From Pseudarthrobacter sp. NS4 (GTDB lineage: Bacteria > Actinomycetota > Actinomycetes > Actinomycetales > Micrococcaceae): a stretch of DNA of 64,000 nt. Positions within the stretch are counted from its first letter, which is position 1. Each line of letters starts with the position of its first letter. The notes below the pieces were generated by a model. The model worked only from the letters and a program-made list of their open reading frames with translations. It made no database searches and was not told the DNA's origin. Positions 1-7,749 of this stretch are shown one piece after another. The position numbers were made by a program, and so were the translations under genes. The stretch covers positions 1,302,001 to 1,366,000 of the forward strand of contig NZ_CP103288.1 in the NCBI RefSeq assembly GCF_024758005.1, read 5' to 3'.

Positions 1-1121
1 TTCTCGGTGCCCGGGTTCTCGGTTCCCGGGGTCCCGGTGCCATTGTCGTCGCCGATCAGTCCGCTAGCGAGGTCAAGCCCCAGATCCAGTCCGGCGTTGC
101 CGCCGGTGGTGCCGAGGGACCCGAGGCTGAGGTTGAAGTCGGCCGCTGCATCTATGTCGGCGGTGGTGCCGCTGTTGGTTCCGGTGATGGCTCCCAGTCC
201 CACGATCGCGTCTGCGGAGACGGCCAGGTCGGCTGCCGCCGTGTCGGTTCCTGTGGTGCCCAAAGACCCGAGGCCGAGGTTGACGGCGGCTCCAACTTCA
301 CCGGAGGTGTCGATGCCTGAAATGGTTCCGAGGCCCAGGGCTGCGTCTGCGGCGACGGCGAGGTCGGCTGCCGCCGTGTCGGTTCCGGTGGTGCCCAGGG
401 AGCCGAGGCCTAGGTTAAGGTCGGCCGCTGCGGCGACGTCGCCAGTGCCGCTGTTGGTTCCGGCGGTGTCCGCCAGTCCCACGGTTGCGTCTGCGGCGAC
501 GGCGAGGTCGGCTGCCGCTGTGTCGGTTCCGGTGGTGCCCAGGGAGCCGAGGCCGAGGTTGAGGTCGGCCGCTGCGGCGACGTCGGCAGTACCGCTGTTG
601 GTTCCGGCGGTGTCTGCCAGTCCCACGGTTGCATCTGCGGCGACGTCGGCAGTGCCGCTGTTGGTTCCGGCGGTGTCTGCCAGTCCGGTTGCGTCTGCGG
701 CGACGGCGAGGTCGGCTGCCGCTGTGTCTGTTCCGGTGGTGCCCAGGGAGCCGAGGCCGAGGTCGGCCGCTGCGGCGACGTTGGCAGTGCCGCTGTTGGT
801 TCCGGCGGTGTCTGCCAGTCCGGTCGCGTCTGCGGCGACGGCGAGGTCGGCTGCCGCTGTATCGGTTCCGGTGGTGCCCAGGGAGCCGAGGCCGAGGGCA
901 ACGTCTACTACGGCGGTGACGCCCGTTGACTCGGTCGGCGTTGGGTCACCCAGCAGGCCCAACGACGTCGAATCAGCGGACGCCGCCGCCGAGATGAGGG
1001 CGGATGCGGAAAGGTCCGATCCGCTGGTGGTATCCGCGGCGTTTGCGGCGGTGCAGCCGAGGGCCAAAAGCCCGCCGGCGAAGAGGCTGCTGAGCAGCCC
1101 CCTGTGAAGGGTGGAACTCAT
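1..1121 (-). CDS. Secreted alanine/glycine/threonine-rich repeat protein (C-terminus beyond window)
   Basis: The minus-strand frame from ATG at 1121 is open to the window edge (373 codons visible, no stop). A good Shine-Dalgarno AGGAG lies at 1129-1133. The N-terminus MSSTLHRGLLSSLFAGG continues into LLALGCTAANA-AD, a signal peptide with a clear ANA|AD signal peptidase I site; the Cys gives a weak lipobox alternative. After about 60 residues the protein becomes repetitive. GSLGTTG occurs six times in units of about 45-48 residues containing DTAAADLAVAADA, GLADTAGTNSGT and DVAAAADLNLGL. The visible end is Gly/Thr/Asn-rich (GDDNGTGTPGTENPGTE), like a wall-spanning linker. No catalytic domain is recognised. 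An exported structural or adhesive surface protein is likely; the family is unknown and any anchor lies outside the window. Confidence 0.75.
   Translation of the reverse strand, partial: MSSTLHRGLLSSLFAGGLLALGCTAANAADTTSGSDLSASALISAAASADSTSLGLLGDPTPTESTGVTAVVDVALGLGSLGTTGTDTAAADLAVAADATGLADTAGTNSGTANVAAAADLGLGSLGTTGTDTAAADLAVAADATGLADTAGTNSGTADVAADATVGLADTAGTNSGTADVAAAADLNLGLGSLGTTGTDTAAADLAVAADATVGLADTAGTNSGTGDVAAAADLNLGLGSLGTTGTDTAAADLAVAADAALGLGTISGIDTSGEVGAAVNLGLGSLGTTGTDTAAADLAVSADAIVGLGAITGTNSGTTADIDAAADFNLSLGSLGTTGGNAGLDLGLDLASGLIGDDNGTGTPGTENPGTE
105..895. repeat. Tandem repeat array inside the secreted protein gene
   Basis: The plus-strand form of the GSLGTTG coding segment (gtggtgcccagggagccgag or close variants) recurs near 108, 257, 388, 533, 737 and 870, giving units of about 135-145 bp. 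Between two of them a half-unit (the GLADTAGTNSGTADV segment) is duplicated near 600-690, so one interval is longer. Copies near 260-895 are nearly identical at the DNA level, while those near 108-260 are more diverged. This suggests recent expansion or homogenisation from one end of the array. Confidence 0.8.
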
Positions 1122-1209
1122 GATGATGTCTCCTGAGATAGTTGAAGTCGGGCGCTTATCGGCTGCCCATAGAGCCACGTTCTGCCCGCAACGGGCAGGC
1201 GGGCCTCAA

Positions 1210-2160
1210 CTAGTCAGGAGAGGAACCGGGATCGAACGACACCGGTGAGGGGGCATGCTCAAGAGCTTCGCCGGCCAGGACAGGGCGGGTGAAGGGAAGG
1301 TTGAAGTCAAAGGGGCTTAGCCAGGCCGTAAAACCAGGGGAGCCTGCCGAGGACGCAGTACTACCCGAACCGGAGCCGGGAACAGCCGGGCTTGGCGCAT
1401 GGTCGGGTGAAGGGTCTGCAGCACCCGGCCGACCCGCATCCTGGTCGGTTAGGGCCGATGCGGACCGTGAGCGTTCGGAAGTGCCCGCAAAGGCCGCCTC
1501 GCCCGCAGAGTCGCTCGGAGCGCCCGGAACGTCAGAAGCCTCGGTGAGTGTAGTGGCCGCAGCAGGTGCTTCCGGTGACGGGCTGCCGGCAGCTTCAGTT
1601 CTGTTCGATGCAGGGGTATCAGCCGCAATCTCGGGAAGCTCCTCAGTAACTGCTGTCCCGGGGAGTTCAGGAAGCGGGACGGGCAGCGCGGCGGTTCCTG
1701 TCCCCAAGTCGGCAACAGGCTCCAGAACCGGCTCAAGCACCGGGAGATCCTCTGTCACGGGTGGAACGACAACCTCAACCACTGCCGCTGCGGCACCGTC
1801 AGCAACTCCAGCCATTGGAGCAGAGACAGCAGACACCGTCCCGGCCGGCACCACGTGGGTCACGACCGGCACGGAGGACACGACACTGTCCGTGAGCTTG
1901 GTAACTGGGGCCGCCAGTGGCTGAAGCAGGTTGGACGGTTGTGATACGGCAGGATCCGGTGCCTGCACGGCGGACACCGGCCCGGCCAGCTTGTCCGTGA
2001 TCGAAGAAACTGAGCTTGTTACGCCGCCCCCAAGGGACGCTGTGTCCGAGAGCGTGTCGGCCGAGGCGGCCGTCGACGAGAGCGTCAGCCAGCTGACAGC
2101 AGCAGCTCCAGCGAGGAGTACTGGCCGCAGGGCACGCCAGGGGGAACGAGCTTCACCCAT
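1210..2160 (-). CDS. Secreted valine/proline/alanine-rich protein of unknown function
   Basis: 316 residues from ATG at 2160, preceded by a GGGGGTGG Shine-Dalgarno-like stretch; an in-frame ATG 36 codons upstream is less likely. The N-terminus MGEARSPWRALRPVLL.. is a basic stretch, a hydrophobic core and an ASA|DTL cleavage site (signal peptidase I). The mature part is low complexity: an Ala/Val/Pro/Ser-rich central region with many short Val-Pro-Val motifs (PVLEPVLEPVADLGTG), then a Ser/Gly/Ala-rich stretch and a short C-terminus containing SPFDFNLPFTRPV. I see no catalytic motif, LPXTG sorting signal or C-terminal membrane segment. The same strand, similar composition and 88-base spacing upstream of the repeat protein suggest both act at the cell surface. 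The function is not recognised. Confidence 0.65.
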   Translation of the reverse strand: MGEARSPWRALRPVLLAGAAAVSWLTLSSTAASADTLSDTASLGGGVTSSVSSITDKLAGPVSAVQAPDPAVSQPSNLLQPLAAPVTKLTDSVVSSVPVVTHVVPAGTVSAVSAPMAGVADGAAAAVVEVVVPPVTEDLPVLEPVLEPVADLGTGTAALPVPLPELPGTAVTEELPEIAADTPASNRTEAAGSPSPEAPAAATTLTEASDVPGAPSDSAGEAAFAGTSERSRSASALTDQDAGRPGAADPSPDHAPSPAVPGSGSGSTASSAGSPGFTAWLSPFDFNLPFTRPVLAGEALEHAPSPVSFDPGSSPD

Positions 2161-2345
2161 GCGTACCACCCCCAGTACCGTTGCCATCGACGATGCCAAC
2201 AGCGTAAGACCGAATATTGCAGGAAGTCCAGAGTGATCTAAAACAATTCGACAAAAAAGTAATGCCAAGTTTAAGTCATAACGACTGCTGCTTCACCACG
2301 TCACGTTGTTGACGGCCTGGTGGTTGAAAATTCACATGTCAGCTA

Positions 2346-3419
2346 CTACCCGTGACTGTCATTGGGATAGCTGACGCCGAGCTGGGCACGCACCCCGTCA
2401 AAAAGGCGCATAGTATTCAGCGAGTCCTCCAGCGGCATTACGGGGCTTTCGGTCAGGCCTTGCTGAATGCATCTGGTCACCTCGCGGAGCTCGTAGGTGT
2501 ACCCCTTGCCGACGACGTCGAAGACTTCGCTTCGCCGTTCGTCCCACCCCGTTACAACTGTTAGTTCGCGGGGATTGTTGATGGATCCTACGCTTTGAAG
2601 GAAGCCGAGACTTCCGGCAACGGTGGCGATCCGTGGGCCGTGGGCCAGCAGCGACGAGGTGAGTTGGACCTGGGCTCCGTGGCTGTAACCGAGGGTCATC
2701 GCGTTCTGGGCGTCTACGCCGTCGTCATTCACATAACCGGTGGCACTGACGGTTTGCGGGAAGCCAAGAGTCCCCAGTGCCCAAAGGAGCGGATAGACAG
2801 CGATGTCGAGCAACGCTCCGCCGCCGTCCTGTCTGGCCCACAGCCTTGATGTAGGGGAGTAGGGCGCAGGAAATCCCAGGTCGGCGCTGACCCACTGGAT
2901 CTCGCCAACCTCGCCCGACGCAGCGATATCAAACGCCCGCTGCATGCTGGGCAGGAAACGGCTCCAGACCGCTTCCATCAGGAAGAGTTTTTGGCTCCGG
3001 GCGGCGTCTATCAGTTCGCCAGCCTCGCGGGCGTTAACGGTGAAGGCCTTCTCGCAGAGGACATGCTTGCCGGCCTTCAGTGCGGCGAGGACGATCTCAT
3101 GGTGCTGCGCGTGCGGAGTTGCCACATAGACGACGTCCACCGCGTCGTCGGAGAGCAGCTGCTGGTAGCCATGCAGGCCGCCGTCGTCCCCGTATGCCTT
3201 CCCGAAGCCGTACGCCGCGGCAAAAGCATCCGCTGATTCCTGCCCGCGGGAACTGACGGCATACAGCTCTGCGTCCGCCAGCAGGGCCAGGTCCTTAGCG
3301 ACGGACCGGGCGATGCCACCGGTGGCGATAACGCCCCATCGCAATGTTTTGCCTGTGGCGGACTGCGGATTCTGGTCGGCCTGACTGGAAAGCCATGGCT
3401 TGGCGATGGGCGCACTCAT
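2346..3419 (-). CDS. Gfo/Idh/MocA family NAD(P)-dependent oxidoreductase
   Basis: 357 residues from ATG at 3419; an in-frame ATG at 3428 would add three residues but has no spaced Shine-Dalgarno, whereas GGGGA precedes the chosen start. An N-terminal Rossmann fold begins at about residue 29 (GVIATGGIA). The family motif EKAFTVN at about 123-129 carries the Lys that contacts nucleotide and substrate. The C-terminal half is the alpha/beta domain of the family. Members oxidise or reduce sugars, inositols or sugar acids with NAD(P). It lies downstream of a sugar ABC transporter on the same strand but behind a strong terminator, so it has its own promoter. The substrate is not predictable; a sugar imported by the adjacent transporter is a reasonable inference. 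Confidence 0.85.
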   Translation of the reverse strand: MSAPIAKPWLSSQADQNPQSATGKTLRWGVIATGGIARSVAKDLALLADAELYAVSSRGQESADAFAAAYGFGKAYGDDGGLHGYQQLLSDDAVDVVYVATPHAQHHEIVLAALKAGKHVLCEKAFTVNAREAGELIDAARSQKLFLMEAVWSRFLPSMQRAFDIAASGEVGEIQWVSADLGFPAPYSPTSRLWARQDGGGALLDIAVYPLLWALGTLGFPQTVSATGYVNDDGVDAQNAMTLGYSHGAQVQLTSSLLAHGPRIATVAGSLGFLQSVGSINNPRELTVVTGWDERRSEVFDVVGKGYTYELREVTRCIQQGLTESPVMPLEDSLNTMRLFDGVRAQLGVSYPNDSHG

Positions 3420-3429
3420 GATCCCCATC

Positions 3430-3447
3430 CTCTCACTGCAGTGAGAG
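3430..3447. promoter_or_regulatory. 18-bp perfect palindrome, operator candidate
   Basis: CTCTCACTGCAGTGAGAG is a perfect 18-bp palindrome 10 bases upstream of the oxidoreductase start. A transcribed hairpin here would sit just ahead of the start codon, so either a DNA operator or an RNA hairpin is possible. Its core TCACTGCAGT recurs at 7698-7707 in the mmsA promoter. Confidence 0.5.
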
Positions 3448-3463
3448 AGGGATGGGGAGTTGA

Positions 3464-3523
3464 CGGCGAAAGGTGAGAGGGCGTTGGGGGAGTGTCGGTG
3501 AAAGGTGAGAGGGCGTCGGGGGA
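3464..3523. repeat. Two 28-bp direct repeats, 32-bp period
   Basis: The unit CGGYGAAAGGTGAGAGGGCG followed by TYGGGGGA is present at 3464-3491 and 3496-3523 with two differences. A decayed third copy (GTGAGAGAGGGATGGGGAG) overlaps the palindrome at 3430-3447. The array lies between the transporter terminator and the oxidoreductase, so it is in the promoter region of the latter. It may be a multi-site regulator target or a dispersed intergenic repeat; the window alone cannot tell. Confidence 0.7.
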
Positions 3524-3530
3524 ACGACGT

Positions 3531-3572
3531 GGAAAAGCCCGGCCCCTTAATGAAGAGGGACCGGGCTTTTCC
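3531..3572 (-). terminator. Rho-independent terminator of the sugar ABC operon
   Basis: A 12-bp perfect stem (GGAAAAGCCCGG with CCGGGCTTTTCC) encloses an 18-base loop that itself contains a short AGAGGG/CCCCTT pairing. Read on the minus strand, the 3' arm ends in TTTT. It lies 12 bases past the stop codon of the substrate-binding protein. Confidence 0.85.
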
Positions 3573-3584
3573 GGAAACGCTTGC

Positions 3585-4679
3585 TTACTTGGTGATCGGT
3601 TCGAGTACCGGGTCGCCTTCGTAGGCGGTCTTCACGTTTTCAGCAGTAACAATAACCGGCTCCAGCAGGTACGCAGGAACAGTCTTGACGCCGTTGTTGT
3701 AGGAGTTCTCGTCGTTGATTTCCGGCGTCTCGCCGGCCTGGAGATCCTTCACCATGGTGATGGCATGCTCCACGAGCTCGCGGGTGTCCTTGTTGATGGT
3801 GGAGTACTGCTCGTCCGCCATGATCGACTTGACCGACTCAACTTCGGAGTCCTGCCCGGTGACGATGGGGAGCTCCTTGCCGGCGGCCTTGACGGAGGTC
3901 AGGACTGCGCGGGCCAGGGTGTCATTCGGGGACAGGACGCCGTGCAGGGGCTCGTTGGAGTAGCTGCCGGTGAGCAGGGTGTCTGCGCGGCGCTGGGCGT
4001 TTTCAGCCTTCCAGCCCTGGGTCACGGCCTGCTCGAAGTCGGTCTGTCCGGAAAGGACCTTGAGGGTGCCGTCGTCAATCTTCGGCTGCAGCACGCTCAT
4101 GGCGCCGTCGAAAAAGACCTTGGCGTTGGCATCGTCAGGGGAGCCTGCGAAGAGTTCGATGTTGTACGGACCGGGACCCTTCTTCTCTTCGAGCCCTTCC
4201 AGCAGTGCCTGGCCCTGGAGTTCGCCCACCTTGAAGTTGTCGTAGGCCACGTAGTAGTCCACGTTCTCGGTGTTCAGCAGCAGGCGGTCATAGGCGATGA
4301 CGGTGGCACCGGAATCCTTGGCCTGCTTGAGCTGGGTACCCAGCTGGGAGCCGTCGATGGCGCCCACGATGATGACCTTGGCGCCCTTGGTGACCATGGC
4401 GCTGATCTGGTTCTGCTGCTCGGACACGCCGCCGTTGGCGAACTGCACGTCAGGCTGGAAGCCAGCCTCACTGAGGCCTTCGTTGAACAGCTTTTCTGCG
4501 AGGACCCAGTTTTCACTGGTCTTTTGCGGAAGCGCGACCCCGATGGGCGAATCCTGGGGGAACCCTGCTGCTTCACCCTCGCCGCCGCCGGTGGTCTCCG
4601 ACCGTCCGCAGCCCGTCAGCGCCAGTGCTGCGATGGCAGCTACCGCCGCTGCCTTTCCTGCTTTACCAATCATTCGCAT
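3585..4679 (-). CDS. chvE: ChvE-type multiple-monosaccharide ABC transporter substrate-binding lipoprotein
   Basis: 364 residues. The signal peptide ends in lipobox LTGC with the lipidated Cys at residue 24. The mature part is a periplasmic-binding-protein fold of the ribose/xylose/ChvE type: PIGVALPQKTSENW at the start, then VIIVGAIDGSQLG, TVIAYDRLL and PNDTLARAVL. It is last in a three-gene operon with the ATPase and permease, 50 bases after the permease and closed by a strong terminator. It captures a monosaccharide (xylose, glucose, galactose or arabinose in known relatives) outside the membrane. A second ATG two codons in (MIGK) is an equally possible start. Confidence 0.9.
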   Translation of the reverse strand: MRMIGKAGKAAAVAAIAALALTGCGRSETTGGGEGEAAGFPQDSPIGVALPQKTSENWVLAEKLFNEGLSEAGFQPDVQFANGGVSEQQNQISAMVTKGAKVIIVGAIDGSQLGTQLKQAKDSGATVIAYDRLLLNTENVDYYVAYDNFKVGELQGQALLEGLEEKKGPGPYNIELFAGSPDDANAKVFFDGAMSVLQPKIDDGTLKVLSGQTDFEQAVTQGWKAENAQRRADTLLTGSYSNEPLHGVLSPNDTLARAVLTSVKAAGKELPIVTGQDSEVESVKSIMADEQYSTINKDTRELVEHAITMVKDLQAGETPEINDENSYNNGVKTVPAYLLEPVIVTAENVKTAYEGDPVLEPITK

Positions 4680-4729
4680 TGTTGGTTCTCTTTCTTTGTG
4701 GTGGTGTAACGCTATTCAGGCCGGACAGC

Positions 4730-6016
4730 TCAGGCTTCCCTGGCGATCGCTTCCTTCGTGGAGGTGGTTTCGTCGGGCTGGAGGGGGTTGTTGGGGCCTC
4801 CGCTGGCAGGACGGTTGAAGTTCCTGGTCATCAGGCCGATGATCGACTTCTTGCCCTGGCTCTTGTTGTAGACGTCGAACGCGACGGCGATCAGAAGCAC
4901 CAGGCCCTTGATGATCTGGGTGAGGTCTGCGCCGACGCCCAGCAGCTGCAGGCCGTTGTTCAGCACCGCCATCACCAGGCCACCGATGATGGAACCGACG
5001 ACGGTGCCCACACCGCCGGTAACGGCGGCGCCGCCGATGAAGACTGCGGCGATGGCGTCCAGTTCCCAGCCCACGCCGTCGAACGGGCCGGATGCGGTGG
5101 AACGGCCCACGAAGATCATGCCGGCGAGGCCGGCGAGGATGGACATGTTCATCATGACCAGGAAGTTGACCTTCTTGGACTGGACGCCGGAGAGCTCGGC
5201 TGCGTGGCGGTTGCCGCCGACAGCGTAGACATGGCGGCCCAGGATGGTGCGGGAGGCGATGAAGCCGTAGATCAGCACCAGGACGGCCAGGATCAGGCCC
5301 GGGATGGGGAAGGACGTGCCCGGTCGGCCGGTCGCGAACAGGTAGGTGGCGTACAGGATGGCTCCGCCGATCAGGACCAGTTTCAGGGCCATCACCCACA
5401 TCTCCGGAACGTCGGCGCCCAGTGCCTTGGCGCGTGCCCTGGACCGGAGCTCGCCCACCACCACGAATGCCGTAGCGGCAATGCCCAGCAGCAGTGTGAG
5501 GTTGTTGAAGCCGGTGTTGGGGCCCACTTCGGGGAGATACCCGGATCCGAGGTACTGGAAATCCGCGGGGACCGGGATGGTGTTGGACTTGCCCACGAAC
5601 TGGTTGAAACCGCGGAACAGGAGCATGCCGGCGAGGGTGACGATGAAGGCGGGGATTCCCACGTAGGCTACCCACCAGCCTTGCCAGGCGCCAATCACCG
5701 CGCCGAGCACCAGCCCCAGGAGTACGCCGACGTACCAGGGAATGCCCCAGTCGCGGATGGTTAGTGCAACGGTGACCCCAACGAAGGCTGCAATGGAGCC
5801 GACGGACAGGTCAATGTGCCCCGCGATGATCACAAGGACCATGCCGATTGCGAGGATCAGGATGTAGGAGTTGCCGTTGAAAAGGTTGATGACGTTGCCG
5901 GGGGTGAGCGTCCGGCCGTCGGTGGCGAATTGGAAGAAGACGATCAGTGCCACCAGGGCGAAGATCATGCCGAATTGGCGGGTGTTGCCGCCAAAGAGCT
6001 GCTTGAGGGCGTTCAT
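4730..6016 (-). CDS. mmsB: Multiple-monosaccharide ABC transporter permease
   Basis: 428 residues, a hydrophobic protein with about ten predicted membrane segments and the BPD_transp_2 core of ribose/xylose-type permeases. The motif pattern IAGHIDLSVGSIAAFVGV matches XylH/MmsB proteins, which are longer than RbsC. A cytoplasmic charged loop (GELRSRARAKALGADVPE) splits the core as in that subfamily. The C-terminal tail (ASGGPNNPLQPDETTSTKE) is polar. It lies 45 bases after mmsA and 50 before chvE and forms the membrane channel of this importer. Confidence 0.92.
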   Translation of the reverse strand: MNALKQLFGGNTRQFGMIFALVALIVFFQFATDGRTLTPGNVINLFNGNSYILILAIGMVLVIIAGHIDLSVGSIAAFVGVTVALTIRDWGIPWYVGVLLGLVLGAVIGAWQGWWVAYVGIPAFIVTLAGMLLFRGFNQFVGKSNTIPVPADFQYLGSGYLPEVGPNTGFNNLTLLLGIAATAFVVVGELRSRARAKALGADVPEMWVMALKLVLIGGAILYATYLFATGRPGTSFPIPGLILAVLVLIYGFIASRTILGRHVYAVGGNRHAAELSGVQSKKVNFLVMMNMSILAGLAGMIFVGRSTASGPFDGVGWELDAIAAVFIGGAAVTGGVGTVVGSIIGGLVMAVLNNGLQLLGVGADLTQIIKGLVLLIAVAFDVYNKSQGKKSIIGLMTRNFNRPASGGPNNPLQPDETTSTKEAIAREA

Positions 6017-6061
6017 GGTGTCAGTCCTTGTGTCCGGAAGGTTCTGGGATGATCCAGAGGA

Positions 6062-7618
6062 TCAGGCGGCTTTACGGGCGGAGGTCATCAGTTTCATCAG
6101 GCTTTCCTGGCTGGCCTCATCTTTGTTCAGGACACCGGTGATGGCGCCTTCGAAGATTGTGTAGATGCGGTCGGACAAACCCAGGAGTTCGGGTAGCTCG
6201 GAGGAGATCACGATTACTCCCTTCCCCTGGTTGGAGAGCTGCTGGATGATGCCGTAGATCTCGTACTTGGCACCAACGTCGATGCCCCGGGTCGGCTCAT
6301 CCAGGATCAGCAGGTCAGGATCGGTGAACATCCACTTCGCGAGGACCACCTTTTGCTGGTTACCGCCCGAGAGCTTGGCCACGCCTTCCTCTACCGACGG
6401 GGTTTTGGTCCGCAGCGACTTGCGGTACTGCTCCGCCACCGTGAACTCCTGGTTTGGGTCCACCACGGAATTGCGGCTGATCTTCCGCAGGTTGGCGGCC
6501 ACGGTGGTGGTCTTGATGTCGTCCAGCAGGTTCAGTCCCAGGGACTTGCGGTCCTCGGTGACGTAGCCGAGTCCGGCGTCGATGGCCTGGCGGACCGACT
6601 TGAGGGTGATCTCCTTGCCGTCCTTGTAGATCTGGCCGCTGATGAAGCGGCCATAGGACCGGCCGAAAACGGAGCGGGCCAGTTCAGTGCGGCCCGCGCC
6701 CATGAGCCCGGCGAATCCAACGATCTCGCCCCGGCGGACGAAGAAGTTGGAGTTCTTGCACACCAGCCGGTCCTGGACGTTGGGGTGGGCGACGGTCCAG
6801 TTCTTGACCTCAAAGAACACTTCGCCGATCGTGGGAGTGTGGTCCGGGAAGCGGGACTCCAACGTGCGGCCCACCATGCCCTTGATGATGCGGTCCTCAT
6901 CCACGCCGTCGGCCTTCACGTTCAGCGTTTCGATGGACTTGCCGTCACGGATGATGGTGATGGAATCGGCGATCTGCTCGATCTCGTTCAGCTTGTGGGA
7001 AATGATGATGCTGGTGATGCCCTTGGCCTTCAGGCCGAGCATGAGGTCCAGCAGGTGCTGTGAGTCGGACTCGTTCAGAGCGGCGGTGGGCTCGTCCAGG
7101 ATGAGGATCTTCACGGACTTGTTGAGGGACTTGGCGATTTCGACAAGCTGCTGCTTGCCCACGCCGATTTCCTTGATGGGGGTGTCCGGGTCCTCGCGGA
7201 GGCCAACCCTGGCCAGCAGGTCCAGTGAGCGCAGCCGGGCCTCGGCCCAGTTGATGACGCCCCTCTTGGTGGGTTCGTTGCCCAGGAAGATGTTTTCCAT
7301 GATGGACAGTTCGGGGATCAGCGCGAGTTCCTGGTGGATGATCACGATGCCGGCGTGTTCGCTGGCCCGGATGTCCCGGAACTGTTGAACCTGTCCCTGG
7401 TAGACAATGTCGCCGTCGTAGCTTCCGTACGGGTACACGCCGGAAAGGACCTTCATCAGGGTGGACTTGCCGGCCCCGTTTTCGCCGCAGATGGCGTGGA
7501 TTTCGCCCGCCTTCACCCGCAGGCTTACGTTATCCAACGCTTTGACGCCGGGAAATTCCTTGGTGATGGACCGCATCTCGAGGATGATCGGTTCCGTTTG
7601 CGTGGTCTGGGACGTCAT
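6062..7618 (-). CDS. mmsA: Multiple-monosaccharide ABC transporter ATP-binding protein (double NBD)
   Basis: 518 residues from ATG at 7618, with GGAGG 10 bases upstream; an upstream in-frame ATG lacks support. It has two tandem nucleotide-binding domains, as in XylG/RbsA/MmsA. Domain 1 has Walker [10 protein letters not shown] (residues 45-53) and [10 protein letters not shown]. Domain 2 has the degenerate Walker region [10 protein letters not shown], signature LSGGNQQKV and [18 protein letters not shown]. It is the first gene of the mmsA-mmsB-chvE operon, with a recognisable promoter and operator-like sites just upstream. It hydrolyses ATP in the cytoplasm to drive sugar import. Confidence 0.93.
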   Translation of the reverse strand: MTSQTTQTEPIILEMRSITKEFPGVKALDNVSLRVKAGEIHAICGENGAGKSTLMKVLSGVYPYGSYDGDIVYQGQVQQFRDIRASEHAGIVIIHQELALIPELSIMENIFLGNEPTKRGVINWAEARLRSLDLLARVGLREDPDTPIKEIGVGKQQLVEIAKSLNKSVKILILDEPTAALNESDSQHLLDLMLGLKAKGITSIIISHKLNEIEQIADSITIIRDGKSIETLNVKADGVDEDRIIKGMVGRTLESRFPDHTPTIGEVFFEVKNWTVAHPNVQDRLVCKNSNFFVRRGEIVGFAGLMGAGRTELARSVFGRSYGRFISGQIYKDGKEITLKSVRQAIDAGLGYVTEDRKSLGLNLLDDIKTTTVAANLRKISRNSVVDPNQEFTVAEQYRKSLRTKTPSVEEGVAKLSGGNQQKVVLAKWMFTDPDLLILDEPTRGIDVGAKYEIYGIIQQLSNQGKGVIVISSELPELLGLSDRIYTIFEGAITGVLNKDEASQESLMKLMTSARKAA

Positions 7619-7677
7619 GAACCCTAACCCTCCAATGCAATGACTTCTTTGTCCGGCCGGCAAAGCGCAGGGCCGTC

Positions 7678-7728
7678 TGATCCAAAAGTAAACTGGATCA
7701 CTGCAGTTGTCGTCAAGTCTTTAACGCA
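7678..7728 (-). promoter_or_regulatory. mmsA promoter with two operator-like elements
   Basis: On the minus strand, -35 TTGACG (plus 7711-7716) and -10 TTTACT (plus 7687-7692) are 18 bases apart. Two candidate control elements overlap them. GTTAAAGACTTGAC (plus 7712-7725, an imperfect inverted repeat GTTAA-N4-TTGAC) covers the -35 and recurs in the ROK gene promoter. TGATCCA-N9-TGGATCA (7678-7700), a perfect 7-bp inverted repeat, covers the -10. Confidence 0.6.
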
Positions 7729-7749
7729 ATTGCCGGATAACGAAACGGT

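Noticed and set aside
410..901. Minus-strand 163-codon Pro/Thr/Gln-rich frame
   Set aside because: It is the second minus-strand frame of the same DNA repeats, without a start signal; the frame from 1121 fits better.
7..1107. Plus-strand 366-codon open frame across the repeat region
   Set aside because: It is an antisense frame kept open by GC-rich repeats. The minus-strand frame has a signal peptide, Shine-Dalgarno and coherent protein repeats.
3464..3523. CRISPR-like array
   Set aside because: Only two 28-bp repeats with a 4-bp gap; there is no spacer-length variable DNA and no cas gene.
4625..5764. Plus-strand 379-codon frame over chvE/mmsB
   Set aside because: Antisense to well-conserved transporter genes; no recognisable domain.
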